Below are positions 12,401 to 20,599 of a DNA stretch of 64,000 bases, piece after piece. The notes below the pieces were generated by a model. It was not told the DNA's origin and ran no database searches. It saw only the letters and a list, made by a program, of their open reading frames with translations. The DNA lies in contig NC_049979.1 of NCBI RefSeq assembly GCF_000003815.2, forward strand, positions 26,519,213-26,583,212, given 5' to 3'. Both the position numbers and the translations under genes were made by a program. The stretch comes from Branchiostoma floridae (taxonomy: Eukaryota; Chordata; Leptocardii; Amphioxiformes; Branchiostomatidae). Positions within the stretch are counted from its first letter, which is position 1. Every line of letters starts with the position of its first letter.

Positions 12401-15400
12401 AAAATTGTCTTCTACCATTTAGAGGAATAACAGCTTCAAAAACGGCTTTCTACACTTACTAATAGGTAGCTAATGATGAGCACAAAATGAAATGTCACAG
12501 CAAAAAGCTTACTTTCTATCAGATGAGCTAAGTGTTACAAATTATGCTCTTAGAGGTTACATGTCAATGACATGTAGAAGTGTCATAAAAATTGTCCTCT
12601 TCTGCCATTTACGAAATACATTTTACAAAACGACTTTCTACACTCAGGTTTGTTAATGATGAACACAAAATGAAAGGTCATAGCACAAGGCTCAAATTAT
12701 GCTCTTAGAACTTACATATGTAGAAGTGTCATAAAAATTGTCCTCTTCTACCATTTACAAAGTAGATTTTCAAAAATGGCTTTCTACACTTAGGTTTGCT
12801 AAATAATGATCATAAAATGAAAGGTCAGGGCACAAAGCTTACTTACTATCAGAAGAGCTAAGTGTTACAAATTATGCTCTAAGAAAAATAATAGAAGTTA
12901 CACAATCATGTAGAAGTGTCATAAAAATTGTCTTCTACCATTTATGAAATACATCGTAAAAAACGACTTTCTACACTCAGGTTTGCTAATAATGAACACA
13001 AAACGAAAGGTCACGGCACAAAGCTTACTTTTTATCAGAAGAGCTAAGTGTTGCAAATTGTGCTCTTAGAGTCTCTGATTGGGACTGGAAGTGCTTTCAA
13101 AAGCACACAGGGTAAATGGCAGCAGATTATTGAAAGGGCCTGCACCTTGTTTAGGCCACAGCAGGTAAAGTTTAAGGATGACATCCTCTGCAGACGGCAA
13201 AAATAGTGAGATAGGACCAAGAAAAACAAGATGGGTAGAAAAAAACAAAATGGCTAAATTTTCCAAATATACGCAATATCAAAACGTAAAAAAAAAAAGA
13301 ATTGAAGCGATGAAACATGGTATCACAGCCTACAGGGCATTTATTTCTGTATTCAAGACGTGAAATGGTGTAGTAAAGGTGACACTAGTGTGGTAGACTG
13401 GTATCACTTACCAACATGGCAACTACAACTGTACAAATGTACACTCGTGGCTTTATTATTGGGGCTACTTTAACAACTACATTTTGTATCTAAACTAACT
13501 AAATTTTTAGTTTCACATCTGTAACAACAGTCATGGCTTGTGTCACTTCTACAAGTACAACCATAAAGCCTACAACACAACAAATTTGCCCATTTTGGTA
13601 CTTTCTCGTCATGTTGACCATCTCCAGAGGATAAAAAAATTCTTTTTTTTTTCTGAAATCAGGCAAAAATTAATGCACGCGCTGATGTCATCCATAAAAT
13701 TTACTTGCTGTGGCCTTGGGGAGCGAGCATGCGTAATTACCGGTGACTCGCCATGTTTTGTGCATGTGTGCGTGATTGGGAGGTTGTTACGCTGAAGTTC
13801 TTCTTTCCAGATTGCGTGTTTGTCAGCCAATGTGATGTGCAATTATTGCCTGTAACTTCGTTAGAGCATATGTCCCTGTACAGTGTACATGCAATTCAAA
13901 TTAGGACCACTTACACTGTAGTATTTGGTCTCTCTTGTGGAATAATTGAGTGACTGTACTAACTCATATAATACATTCTAGCCTTCCAAAATTTAATAGA
14001 AGTAGAGAACTATCCAAATAGAATTCTGACTAGAAAGGTTATGAAATACTTGAATGCCACTTGTGCAAGAATATTGTCGTTCTTGTTACAAAGAATTTCA
14101 AGCAGCAAGACATTTTTTGAAGTCTAAAAATGTTTTTGCAAGTTTGCTTATTAACGCTTATAAAGTTGATACTGAGTTGGCAATCGTCCACACTGTAACT
14201 GATTTACTTTTATTTTATTTTACGACAATATATGAAGATGACAGTTGTAAAATCGAACTTTTAACGGCAATTGTAGTAAGGTACATGTAGGCATGACATC
14301 ATTCATAGCTTGGGAAAATGACAGCTCAGAGACAACGGTATTCTTCCGGTTTCGACTTTAATTTGTCTTTCTCAAGAATCATGTAGGCATGAGTTCAATG
14401 TTGGACCAGGTTGCATTCTCATTGATGTAAAACTCTATAGAGTTTGTTGAGTTTATTGAGATACACTATACATGTGTATAGCATGTATACAAGTGTACAT
14501 AAATCGAAGGTGTAAAACAGCTGATTTGGTTGTCAGGACTGGAACACTACTACTGTACACTGTCAGTTGTCTTTGTGTTCCCTGTCTGACAGGCTCTCAT
14601 ACACAGGCAAGCCAAATGTTCCCGCTTTGTGGGCACAAATTGGATATCATTGTGACCCTGTCAAATCTTGTCAGCCCACTGAAGACCCTTTGTGCGGGTT
14701 TTACAAAGACCCAGGCGCTACTCGACTTGTAGGCCAACTAAACTGTCCGTGGGTGGGCCACGTTATGTTCTCTGGGTGGGCCCAAAATCTTATTTTTTTA
14801 ACCATAAGGCAGATTCTGGGGTTTTTAGTTAGGTCTAAAGTTGGCCTTTTTTGCAAAAAAAATCTAGAGACTTTGCCTATTATTAGGTTTGCTAGAATTG
14901 TGGAAATACAAAGTGTAGATTTTTTGTCAACATGATAATTTTCTCTCACTCTCATCTGAAGTGCTCTGCAGCCCTTCTCCAAACACTGCCTAACTGCAAG
15001 CCCTTTTTCACAATTTTCCATATCTGTGATTATGTCGCATTTTGATGTGATGATTGCATTTTGATGAAGCATGATTGAATTTCGGGAGATGAAATTATGG
15101 TGCGAAAAGGAGAGCCAACAAGAATCACTCTAAATCAATATTTGCATGAGGCGACACATGGGGCATGTCAAATAGCTGCCATTTTGTCGGGGACATAAAG
15201 GATTTCCCGGCGCGGGTAATTGTGAGAGAGCGGCACGACCCTCCCACCTGTCGCCCACGGCGTGCGACTGTTTATTCGCTTGATTTGGTCCGCAGGAAAT
15301 TGAATTTGGCGTGCGATTGTTTGGGTCACTGCAGTTGTGTTCACACAGATAGAACCTTGTAGACTTGTGTGATTGTGTACATGCAACCTTTGGAGAATAT

Positions 15401-18146
15401 GGATGATTTCTATTGGCGATTGCTCTGTGAAAGTCTTGAAGTACGCACCCAAGTTAACACTAGTTCACCTTTATCCGTGGGGTAACCTATATCCATTGTT
15501 TTTCAAAACAGCACATTTAGGGATACCAAGTCGACGAATGGTGGTGTCAAATTGTAATATTTTCCAAATATAGCAGTTTGAACTCACATTTCGTTGGTGT
15601 GATGCCCCTTAATACCCTGCTTTTGAAAACAACGGATTAAGGTTACCCCCCAGATAAAGGTGAACTAGTGTAGTTACATGTAAGATACATACCCGATTTA
15701 GGGTGAGTGTCACACAAATCTTTGACACTTCAGTTCATTAAAAAACTGACACTCAACTGACATTTTCAGGGCTCGAAATTCATTTTTGGGATTAGGTGCA
15801 CTGGTGCCCCCAGCATAAAATTGGGCGCACCAAAAAATCTTTTGGTGCACCACTTTAATGTAAGTAATAACCTAATAAAAAACTTAGTTACAAGCTATCA
15901 AATTCTTAAACAAGTACCAGGACAGACAATTTTGATATCTTTCTAACACTTAGATGTCAAGAATATGATGTATACTAGTATACTTTGATATCTTTACATA
16001 CATAAACCTAAGAAAATATTTAGGTGCACCCTGTGCACCCACAAAAGTTAATTGGGTGCACAGCTTCAATTTTGGGTGCATCTTGTTGAACGGTTAGATT
16101 TATACCTTAAAACTTGTCTTCACCTTCTCTTCGTCTTACTTTTTTGTTTCCTATTGGACTATCTAAACTTTGTCTTTCACATATCAATTTTCAGTTACAG
16201 TAATAAAACCTGCTATTGACTTTGATGACTTTGGCAGTGAATGCTGTCTGAAATGTCTGAACGTTTCCTAAATCCCATATTCTATTGCTGGAATAATTGC
16301 TATTGACATCGTACTACATGTACAGTCAAACCTGTATTTGCGGCCACCTTTGCATAGCAGCCACCTGGCCATAGTGGCCACTTTTTGTCGGTCCCTTGGA
16401 TTCGTAACAATTAAGAAATAAGCTTAGCGGCCACCTGTCCAACGTGGCCACGGCCACACAATTTCCGGTCCCGTTGATACAGAAACACTGGTTATTGCAA
16501 CCATACTGCAGCCTTATGTCACCCTGCAGCGAGTTTGAAATTGTAGTTTGCGAGGATTTGGAGTTCCTGACAAGGTCATTTTGGCAGTAGCAGAAGGTAT
16601 GCATGCCTCGAGCATTAAAGTGCAAGTCTTTGTCGGTGAATTTACCGATTGAGACAATGTTACTTGGTGAGAAAGATTAGTGGGAACTGAAATCATGTGT
16701 ATCTCGCTCATGGTCAATTGATCAACATTTTCTCTATAGTGGCCACCTGTCTATAGTGGCCATATTTCTCCAGTCCCTTGAGTGGCCGCTATAGACAGGT
16801 TTGACTGTAGTAATAAAACCTGCTGTTGACTTTGATGACTTTGGCAGTGAATGCTGTCTGAAATGCCTGAACGTTTCCTAAATCCCATATTCTATTGCTT
16901 GAATAAATGCTATTGACATCCTACTACATGTAACGGTAGTTCACCTTTATCCACATGGTAACTTATATCCGTTGTTTGAAAAAACGGGATATTTAGCGAT
17001 ATGTAGTCGACGGACGTTGGTTTCAAGTTGCTATATTTTCATAGCATTCCAGTCTAGAACACTCGTCTGTCAACTTGATATCCCTAGATACTCCCATTCT
17101 ATATACAACGGATATAGGTTACCCTGCGGATAAAGGTGAACTAACGTTACCTGGATGTCTAAATTTCATCAACAAAACAAAGATCTGGTGTTGGAGGGAC
17201 TTCAAATTTGTTCATGTCTCCCTACAGACGGGTATCAGCAGAGGCAGGGGGGTTACCCCCACCCCGGGGGCAGTTCATCTTCGACCCCCTCCAGGTGGGG
17301 GCACAACCAGGTACAGCAGGCGGTGTCGTATGGCATCCAGCAGCTGCGGAACCAGCAGGGGGGAGGCTACCCAACACCCCCAGGAGGGGGGTATCCAACC
17401 CCCCCTGGAGGGGGGTACGGTAACAGTGACAACCAGGTAAGTTAATGTTAAGTTAAGTTATAACACTGTAGTTATGTAGATGCCATACTTTGTACCTCGT
17501 ACAATTGTTGTGCAATAAAGTTATTATTATTATTATTATCATTATTATTACTGTAATGTCAACTTCTGCTGCATCTGTTTATTCTTTATTTATTGTTTGT
17601 TGATATTTTCATACTCCTGGGTAGCCCGATTCAGTTTTGACAAACTGATTTTCATCGAGGCCCAGGTACACATACAAGGAAATAAAACATATTACAGAGA
17701 ACGTAGATAGATATACACAATAGAACATATAAGTATACAAATAAAACATGAAAGAAGGCAGACAAATCAAAATCATAATCCATAAATCAAGACCATTTCC
17801 GGTCCAGGTCAAATTATAGAAACAACAGATCATTTTGGCAGGAGGTCACTACTAAGAATGGGCATGATGTTTCACAGCTCATTTAAATAACTTCAAGGTT
17901 GGAACTTGTTTAATGTCAGCAGGTAGTGAGTTAAAGTGTTTAGCATCTCTGTAGGCAAATGTATGTTGTCCTGTCGTAGTAAGTTGTTTGCAAGTAACCT
18001 GTCATTCAATCATTCATCGTTATCGTCTTTTCTGTTTCCAGCGTCGTGAAGACCCCCGTCGTCGTGACGACCCACGGCGCCAGTCCTTCCCGCCCAACCG
18101 TGGCGGGCGTGGCGGTTACCCCCAGCAGAGCAGAGGGTGGTACTAA
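3462..18146 (+). CDS. XRN2: XRN2, 5'-3' exoribonuclease 2, C-terminal part (ten coding exons)
   Basis: XRN2 is the nuclear 5'-3' exoribonuclease that degrades uncapped RNA, drives torpedo termination by RNA polymerase II and trims rRNA and snoRNA precursors. Ten exons, 3462-3534, 4299-4382, 5549-5646, 6991-7067, 7568-7624, 8184-8252, 8807-8971, 9741-9964, 17228-17436 and 18042-18146, all bounded by GT-AG, splice in frame to 386 residues plus TAA. Residues 1-155 align by eye with the end of the vertebrate XRN2 conserved region: DLYPDDFRIDLNGKKY, then LLPFVDE, RNSLGAD and YKDPSYAEDHIFPAKVLP. Residues 155-386 are a low-complexity RG/YN/GGY tail ending in RGWY. The catalytic N-terminal exons must lie before position 1. 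The tail diverges from the vertebrate one, as is usual for XRN2. The orthology call is by recognition without a database search, but the motif run is specific. Confidence 0.93.
4299..4382 (+). CDS. XRN2: XRN2 coding exon b
   Basis: The exon runs from acceptor aaacacag to donor gaac|gtgagt. It encodes GVALLPFVDEVRLLKAIDAV and then RGDLTANE. The LLPFVDE motif matches vertebrate XRN2. Phase 1 at both ends. Confidence 0.92.
4887..5000 (-). mobile_element. degenerate LINE 3' tail
   Basis: The stretch tttattgcgcaacggccgta and then cggtacaatgtatgg is a diverged minus-strand copy of the tail seen at 17448, 38690 and inside the MITEs at 37515 and 43731 (GTACAATTGTTGTGCAATAA). Confidence 0.5.
5549..5646 (+). 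CDS. XRN2: XRN2 coding exon c
   Basis: Two AG acceptors lie close together. Only the first (aacatcag at 5548) keeps the phase of the preceding exon and gives LYRNSLGAD; the one 7 bp later (tctacag) would break the frame. The exon continues RLYLRDGHPAFSFFQGLYQD and ends in phase 0 at CAG GAG|gtgaga. Confidence 0.9.
5705..6046. mobile_element. CAGGGCTCGAAATAC inverted-repeat element, copy 2
   Basis: It begins CAGGGCTTGAAATACTTTTT and ends GTATTTCGAGCCCTG. It is 342 bp with the same TGCAGGT-rich subterminal blocks as copy 1 in the opposite orientation. A clean target duplication is not visible. The 3' flank is the GT-rich minisatellite. Confidence 0.72.
6064..6512. repeat. GT-rich micro/minisatellite in XRN2 intron
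   Basis: About 450 bp of (TG)n runs are interspersed with TTGCATGTGTTTGTATTTG-type words. The first third shows a higher-order unit of roughly 55-70 bp repeated about three times. Long reading frames over it, rich in Cys/Val or His/Thr, are artefacts of the repeat. Confidence 0.9.
6991..7067 (+). CDS. XRN2: XRN2 coding exon d
   Basis: The acceptor is a pyrimidine run ending ctccccag and the donor is aacaa|gtaagt. The exon encodes AELNSNLTQGMRGVIKPDNL and AIMPN, equivalent to the vertebrate segment around HGIQGKFSLDEEAILPDQ. It ends in phase 2. Confidence 0.88.
7084..7437. mobile_element. CAGGGTTCTAGCCAGC inverted-repeat element
   Basis: The left end is CAGGGTTCTAGCCAGC and the right end CACTAGCTCGAACCCTG, an imperfect inverse. 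Both flanks carry AAATG (7079-7083 and 7438-7442), a 5-bp duplication. Inside are paired tttagcat(a/g)(a/g)tgg motifs. It starts 16 bp downstream of the donor of the XRN2 exon ending at 7067, so the splice donor region sits next to the element. Confidence 0.7.
7568..7624 (+). CDS. XRN2: XRN2 coding exon e
   Basis: This 57-bp exon (acceptor tgaacag, donor tcgg|gtgagt) encodes TVKSPLPNLRDVFNNQTLG once joined to its neighbours. It corresponds to the vertebrate VPMLRDLTQNTVV segment. It is phase 2 on both sides. Confidence 0.88.
7766..8066. mobile_element. CAGAGCTCGAAGTAC inverted-repeat element, copy 3
   Basis: It is a 301-bp relative of the elements at 2406 and 5705, with ends CAGAGCTCGAAGTACTTCTT and GTATTTCGAGCTCTG and several ACCTGCA words. 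ATTTT flanks both ends (7761-7765 and 8067-8071), consistent with a 5-bp target duplication, although the right flank is T-rich. Confidence 0.68.
8184..8252 (+). CDS. XRN2: XRN2 coding exon f
   Basis: The acceptor is ccctccag and the donor is gccaa|gtaagt. The exon encodes VLYKDPSYAEDHIFPAKVLP, which matches the vertebrate FKDPQFAEDYIF block, the last strongly conserved stretch of the protein. Confidence 0.92.
8807..8971 (+). CDS. XRN2: XRN2 coding exon g (RG-rich tail)
   Basis: The exon (acceptor cctatag, donor ctgca|gtgagt) starts KMPDRVLKPGDFERHQQQ, which matches the vertebrate VLKPSDWE region, and continues into NRGRGRGRGGGYRPQLGFTR, an RG cluster of the kind that binds RNA or is arginine-methylated. 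Its GC content is clearly higher than that of the flanking introns, as expected for coding DNA. Confidence 0.9.
9741..9964 (+). CDS. XRN2: XRN2 coding exon h (NRG-YNSPSP repeats)
   Basis: The exon runs from acceptor aacccacag to donor aacg|gtaagt and ends in phase 1. It opens HGVNRASLLGSPPQMMGSPS and then contains tandem 12-residue units of the form NRG-xx-YNSPSP-x. It joins directly in frame to the exon at 17228 across a 7.26-kb intron. No additional exon was seen in that intron. Confidence 0.88.
9820..9927 (+). repeat. XRN2: 36-bp coding minisatellite in XRN2
   Basis: There are three consecutive 36-bp units, 9820-9855, 9856-9891 and 9892-9927, with a fourth beginning at 9928. They encode NRGSNYNSPSPH, NRGGSYNSPSPY and NRGRDYNSPSPH. 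The spacing is exactly in frame, so the repeat grows or shrinks by whole 12-residue units. Confidence 0.9.
11186..11482. mobile_element. hAT MITE with perfect 8-bp target duplication
   Basis: The ends are CAGGGTTGTAGCCAGC and GCTGGCTACAGCCCTG, 16 bp with one mismatch. GATGACAT lies immediately outside both ends (11178-11185 and 11483-11490). It is 297 bp, too short for a transposase, so non-autonomous. It lies in the 7.3-kb XRN2 intron. Confidence 0.9.
11751..11871. repeat. fold-back element (about 40-bp arms)
   Basis: GCCAAAAAGTAGTTAATCAA leads into GCAACTGGATATGGTTTTGG, and the inverse follows after a loop of about 40 bp, ending CTCCTTTTTGGC. The transcript of either strand would form a long hairpin. 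One arm reappears at 26170-26205 without its partner. Confidence 0.8.
12385..13075. repeat. tandem repeat, about 150-190 bp unit, four copies
   Basis: Each unit includes agaagtgtcataaaaattgt, a ttctaccattta word, a gactttctacactcaggttt word and a cacaaagcttacttt(c/t)tatcag word. Starts fall near 12397, 12575, 12721 and 12910. Spacing varies because of internal insertions such as acatgtcaatgacatgt. It lies in an XRN2 intron. Confidence 0.8.
13154..13715. mobile_element. inverted pair of GGCCACAGCA..GATGACATC arms
   Basis: GGCCACAGCAGGTAAAGTTT then AAGGATGACATC (13154-13185) faces its near-inverse GATGTCATCCATAAAATTTA then CTTGCTGTGGCC (13684-13715). Related half-sites occur near 22564, 11950 and 42448. 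The shape is that of a TIR element about 560 bp long, but the outer ends may extend further and no target duplication was identified. Confidence 0.5.
15457..15671. mobile_element. MITE family TTCACCTTTATCC, copy 1
   Basis: It begins ACACTAGTTCACCTTTATCC and ends with the inverse GATAAAGGTGAACTAGTGT. An inner GGGGTAACCTATATCC segment is inverted as GGATTAAGGTTACCCCCC. It is about 215 bp. Copies also occur at 16931, 19699 (left end lost) and 19930. Confidence 0.8.
15764..16095. mobile_element. CAGGGCTCGAAATT element remnant with GTGCACC words
   Basis: The start TTTTCAGGGCTCGAAATTCA resembles the ends of the elements at 2406 and 5705, but the subterminal words here are GGTGCACC/GGGTGCAC in place of TGCAGGT. 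A matching right end was not found, so it is probably truncated near 16095. Confidence 0.5.
16199..16929. repeat. direct 120-bp duplication flanking a TIR element
   Basis: The block from agtaataaaacctgctattg to gacatcgtactacatg (about 16199-16320) recurs nearly unchanged at about 16808-16929. The pogo/Tigger-like element 16321-16809 sits exactly between the two copies. The direct repeat is far too long for a target duplication. Confidence 0.85.
16321..16809. mobile_element. pogo/Tigger-like MITE (TACAGTCAAACCTGT ends)
   Basis: The left end TACAGTCAAACCTGTATTTG and right end ATAGACAGGTTTGACTGTA are inverse, with TA at both edges. The interior has repeated TATAGTGGCCACCTGTCTAT words. CAGTCAAACCTGT ends are typical of pogo/Tigger-type elements and there is no room for a transposase. 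A stray half (aagtcaaacctgtctatagc) lies at about 18692. Confidence 0.75.
16931..17149. mobile_element. MITE family TTCACCTTTATCC, copy 2
   Basis: It begins TAACGGTAGTTCACCTTTAT and ends GATAAAGGTGAACTAACGTTA-like sequence, with GGTAACTTATATCC mirrored by GGATATAGGTTACC. It is 219 bp and ends only 78 bp before the XRN2 acceptor at 17227, so it overlaps the region where the branch point is expected. Confidence 0.8.
17228..17436 (+). CDS. XRN2: XRN2 coding exon i (Gly/Gln/Pro-rich)
   Basis: The exon runs from acceptor ctccctacag to donor accag|gtaagt. It encodes DGYQQRQGGYPHPGGSSSST, then a QVQQAVSYGIQQLRNQQ segment that is more ordered, then two GGGYPTPP units. It ends in phase 0. The acceptor is 78 bp from the end of an inverted-repeat element (16931-17149). 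Confidence 0.88.
17448..17552 (+). mobile_element. LINE 3' tail with (ATT)n end
   Basis: It reads gtagatgccatactttgtac, ctcgtacaattgttgtgcaa and taaag followed by (TTA)n of about 35 bp. The same sequence on the minus strand follows a reverse-transcriptase fragment at 38690-39090, which identifies it as the 3' end of that LINE family. Confidence 0.75.
17600..18001 (-). mobile_element. LINE fragment, reverse transcriptase C-terminus and 3' UTR
   Basis: On the minus strand an open stretch (17879-18001) encodes TTTGQHTFAYRDAKHFNSLP then ADIKQVPTLKLFK and a stop. This is the FxxRxAKxWNSLPxDI..S.L..FK ending typical of non-LTR retrotransposon ORF2, here with FN for WN. The following cccgattcagttttgacaaa and catcgaggcccaggtacaca are common lancelet LINE 3' UTR words. 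The fragment ends 40 bp before the last XRN2 acceptor. Confidence 0.7.
18042..18146 (+). CDS. XRN2: XRN2 terminal coding exon
   Basis: The acceptor tctgtttccag is followed by 34 codons (RREDPRRRDDPRRQSFPPNR, then GGRGGYPQQSRGWY) and a TAA at 18144-18146. The Arg/Asp-rich, GGRGGYP ending resembles the vertebrate DDRGGRQGYP tail. Confidence 0.9.
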   Translation, partial: RREDPRRRDDPRRQSFPPNRGGRGGYPQQSRGWY

Positions 18147-18214
18147 ACTGAACCAGCCCCTTAGATAGAATACATGACATGTGCATTGTTTATGTACATG
18201 CAGGACTAGGACTT

Positions 18215-18220
18215 AATAAA
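18215..18220 (+). promoter_or_regulatory. XRN2: XRN2 candidate polyadenylation signal
   Basis: A canonical AATAAA lies 69 bp after the stop codon in acttaataaatatactg. The implied 3' UTR is short, under about 100 bp. Later AT-rich sites could also be used. Confidence 0.5.
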
Positions 18221-18941
18221 TATACTGAACAGGCCTCAATTTTAGACCAGGAAGGAAAGAGAAAACAACTTTGGCGGACCAAACTACACAAATTTCTTGA
18301 TTCATTAACTTAACATGAAATTATTTTGTAGGCAATTGAATGTACTTTGTTGTCTTGATAACTGTGGTACCTGTTAACTGAGATGGAATATACAAGAAAT
18401 TCAGTTTTTTATCAAAGGATGAAATGGATGTGTTTGCTCAGTCTGAAACGGGGGTTTTGTAGTCACTTGGGTTTGTCTCGTTGATATTAATGATATTAAT
18501 GACTTGTCACTTATTTTCACATTTTGTGTATATTTCTGATAAACAGTAGTTGATCTGAATATCAGTTAACGCACAACTCAAGGACGAAAATCTGTAACTG
18601 TTGGACAGCAAGGATATGCTTTGCAACTTTGAAAACAAAAATGTATGCATTAGTTACACCTATTTTGGGGCGGGGGGTAAGTATACAAGGAAGTCAAACC
18701 TGTCTATAGCGGCCTGTCTATCTGAAAACTTGACAAAGTAAACATTTTTCATCGAGGACAGATACATGGTTAAAAAGTGAACAGAATGTTATTTAGTATC
18801 TCATTCGGAAACGTGTGCTTTCTAGGGAATCCCTATAAACAAAGGTGGTGTTGATTTCAATGGCTAAACAAATGTTTTCATCCTTTTCCAGTGGTAAATT
18901 TTGATCTTTGTGGTAGGAGTAAGTAACATGCTCTTAGTACC

Positions 18942-19287
18942 TAGCCTGGGTACCATCCGGAAAGTAGTCCGTCTGGGAACGCGGATCATCTCAACGTCTG
19001 GAATCGTACAAAAAGTGGAAGCTGGCGCTGATTGGTCCCCACATAGGAGCGAATTATGGAATGGATTCATGTGATCGTTCGAACCGGTGTTCCAACACCG
19101 GAAAAGCCCCACGTCCCCTAGCGCATGTGGGCGCCGGCCTGTTGTCATCGAACGAGTGCTCTAGAACCCATTCCTTGATTCGCTCATCAACTGGCGTCAC
19201 CACCAAACGGTTTGAATGCGCACGTCTCCAGACGGATAGCAGAAGCGAACATAGGAGCGAACCACTATCCGGATGGTACCTTGGCTA
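18942..19287. mobile_element. Mutator-like MITE with 9-bp target duplication
   Basis: The ends are TAGCCTGGGTACCATCCGGA and CTATCCGGATGGTACC followed by TTGGCTA, imperfect inverses. CTTAGTACC is repeated exactly on both sides (18933-18941 and 19288-19296). A 9-bp duplication is the usual mark of Mutator-like transposases. The element is 346 bp and GC-richer than its surroundings. Confidence 0.8.
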
Positions 19288-19698
19288 CTTAGTACCAGAA
19301 TATGTTACAAATATAATACTTGATTGTTGGTCTGTTCACATCCAGTATTTTGTGATCTGTACCTGATATTCTCGATACTGTAACTGCAAGTACCAATACA
19401 CATCCCTGTTGAATGATGTGCAGTCTTTTATTTTGGTTCAGATTTAGTATGAGATTGACATGTTTTGAGAAATTGATAATCTAAAGCAGATACCATTCTA
19501 AGACTCGGATGTGCATGTGGGTAGGTGATGTTGTTTACAAACCCTCTTATTATTAGTAAACTTTCGATTTTTTTCTGTATCATAAAAACTCTTACAGGTA
19601 CTGTGTGGATGTCAACATTTTCGAATGTGTACAGTTTTTGTACAGTTCTTTTTTTGTTGAATATGATATCAAAAGGTTATGTTAAAAATGTGATATTA

Positions 19699-19875
19699 TG
19701 AAACACGGTATTTAGGGATATCAAGTGGATGGACGTTGCTTTTAAATTACAATATTTGCAAAATACTTGCAGTTTATAAATCCAACATCGACTTGACATC
19801 CCTTAATACACTGTTTTGAATATATATATTTTTAATATATAGGTTACCCTACATTGAAGGTGAACTAGCATTGTG
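19699..19875. mobile_element. MITE family TTCACCTTTATCC, copy 3 (left end missing)
   Basis: The internal words ggtatttagggatatcaagt and ggatggacgttg, and the right end aggttaccctacattgaagg then tgaactagc, match the family. The left TIR is absent. Confidence 0.6.
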
Positions 19876-19929
19876 ATTGAATAGCAACCATTAGTTACAT
19901 TTGATTGTATACATATAAGAGACACTGTA

Positions 19930-20150
19930 TAACGCTAGTTCACCTTTATTCGCGGGGTAACCTATATCCGTTGTAGCTACAAACAGGATATTTAGGGACA
20001 TCACGTTGATGGACGGTGGTTTCAAATTGCATTTTTTTTTCATTATAATGCAGTTTGAGATCTCCGTCCGTCAACTTGATATCCCAAAATACCCTGGTGT
20101 TAAATGCAACGAATAAAGGTTACCCTGCTAATAAAGGTGGACTAGTGTTA
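19930..20150. mobile_element. MITE family TTCACCTTTATCC, copy 4
   Basis: It begins TAACGCTAGTTCACCTTTAT and GCGGGGTAACCTATATCCGT and ends AATAAAGGTGGACTAGTGTTA. At 221 bp it is the best preserved copy downstream of XRN2. Confidence 0.8.
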
Positions 20151-20287
20151 ATGATTATTGCAAAATACACTTTGAACAATGATTCCTTTTTTTTTATCAG
20201 TTGGTAGTCTAGTAAGTGGAAGGGTGAATAAAATGCATCTGATGTGACTTTGGTTACTAGTTGGCTTTCTATTTTGTGTCAGCCATG

Positions 20288-20331
<44 letters not shown>

Positions 20332-20342
20332 CTGTGTGTATG
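20288..20342. repeat. (TG)n microsatellite
   Basis: About 20 uninterrupted TG units are followed by TGCGTGTCTGTGTGTATG. Confidence 0.95.
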
Positions 20343-20599
20343 TCTTTGAACAGCATAATTTAAGAATCCCTCGGTCAGTCTGTCTGTCGCTGAACAGCAT
20401 AACTGAATTGAGAATCCTTGGATGGATCCTGATAATATTTCGTAGGTGGAAAGATGTCAAGAAAACGAACATCAAGGTCGATAATGGGCCCTCTAGCGGC
20501 TTTCTATAGAAAGGTACCGCAGCAAAAATTCCCTTTTTGATATACATTGTTTTCTGGTCATCCACAAAAATGTGTACCATTGTTATGCGTGCTTTTTAA

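Noticed and set aside
9965-17227. Additional XRN2 exon within the 7.3-kb intron
   Set aside because: Phase 1 at 9964 and two leading bases at 17228 join cleanly, and the frames seen in between are repeats or lack splice borders.
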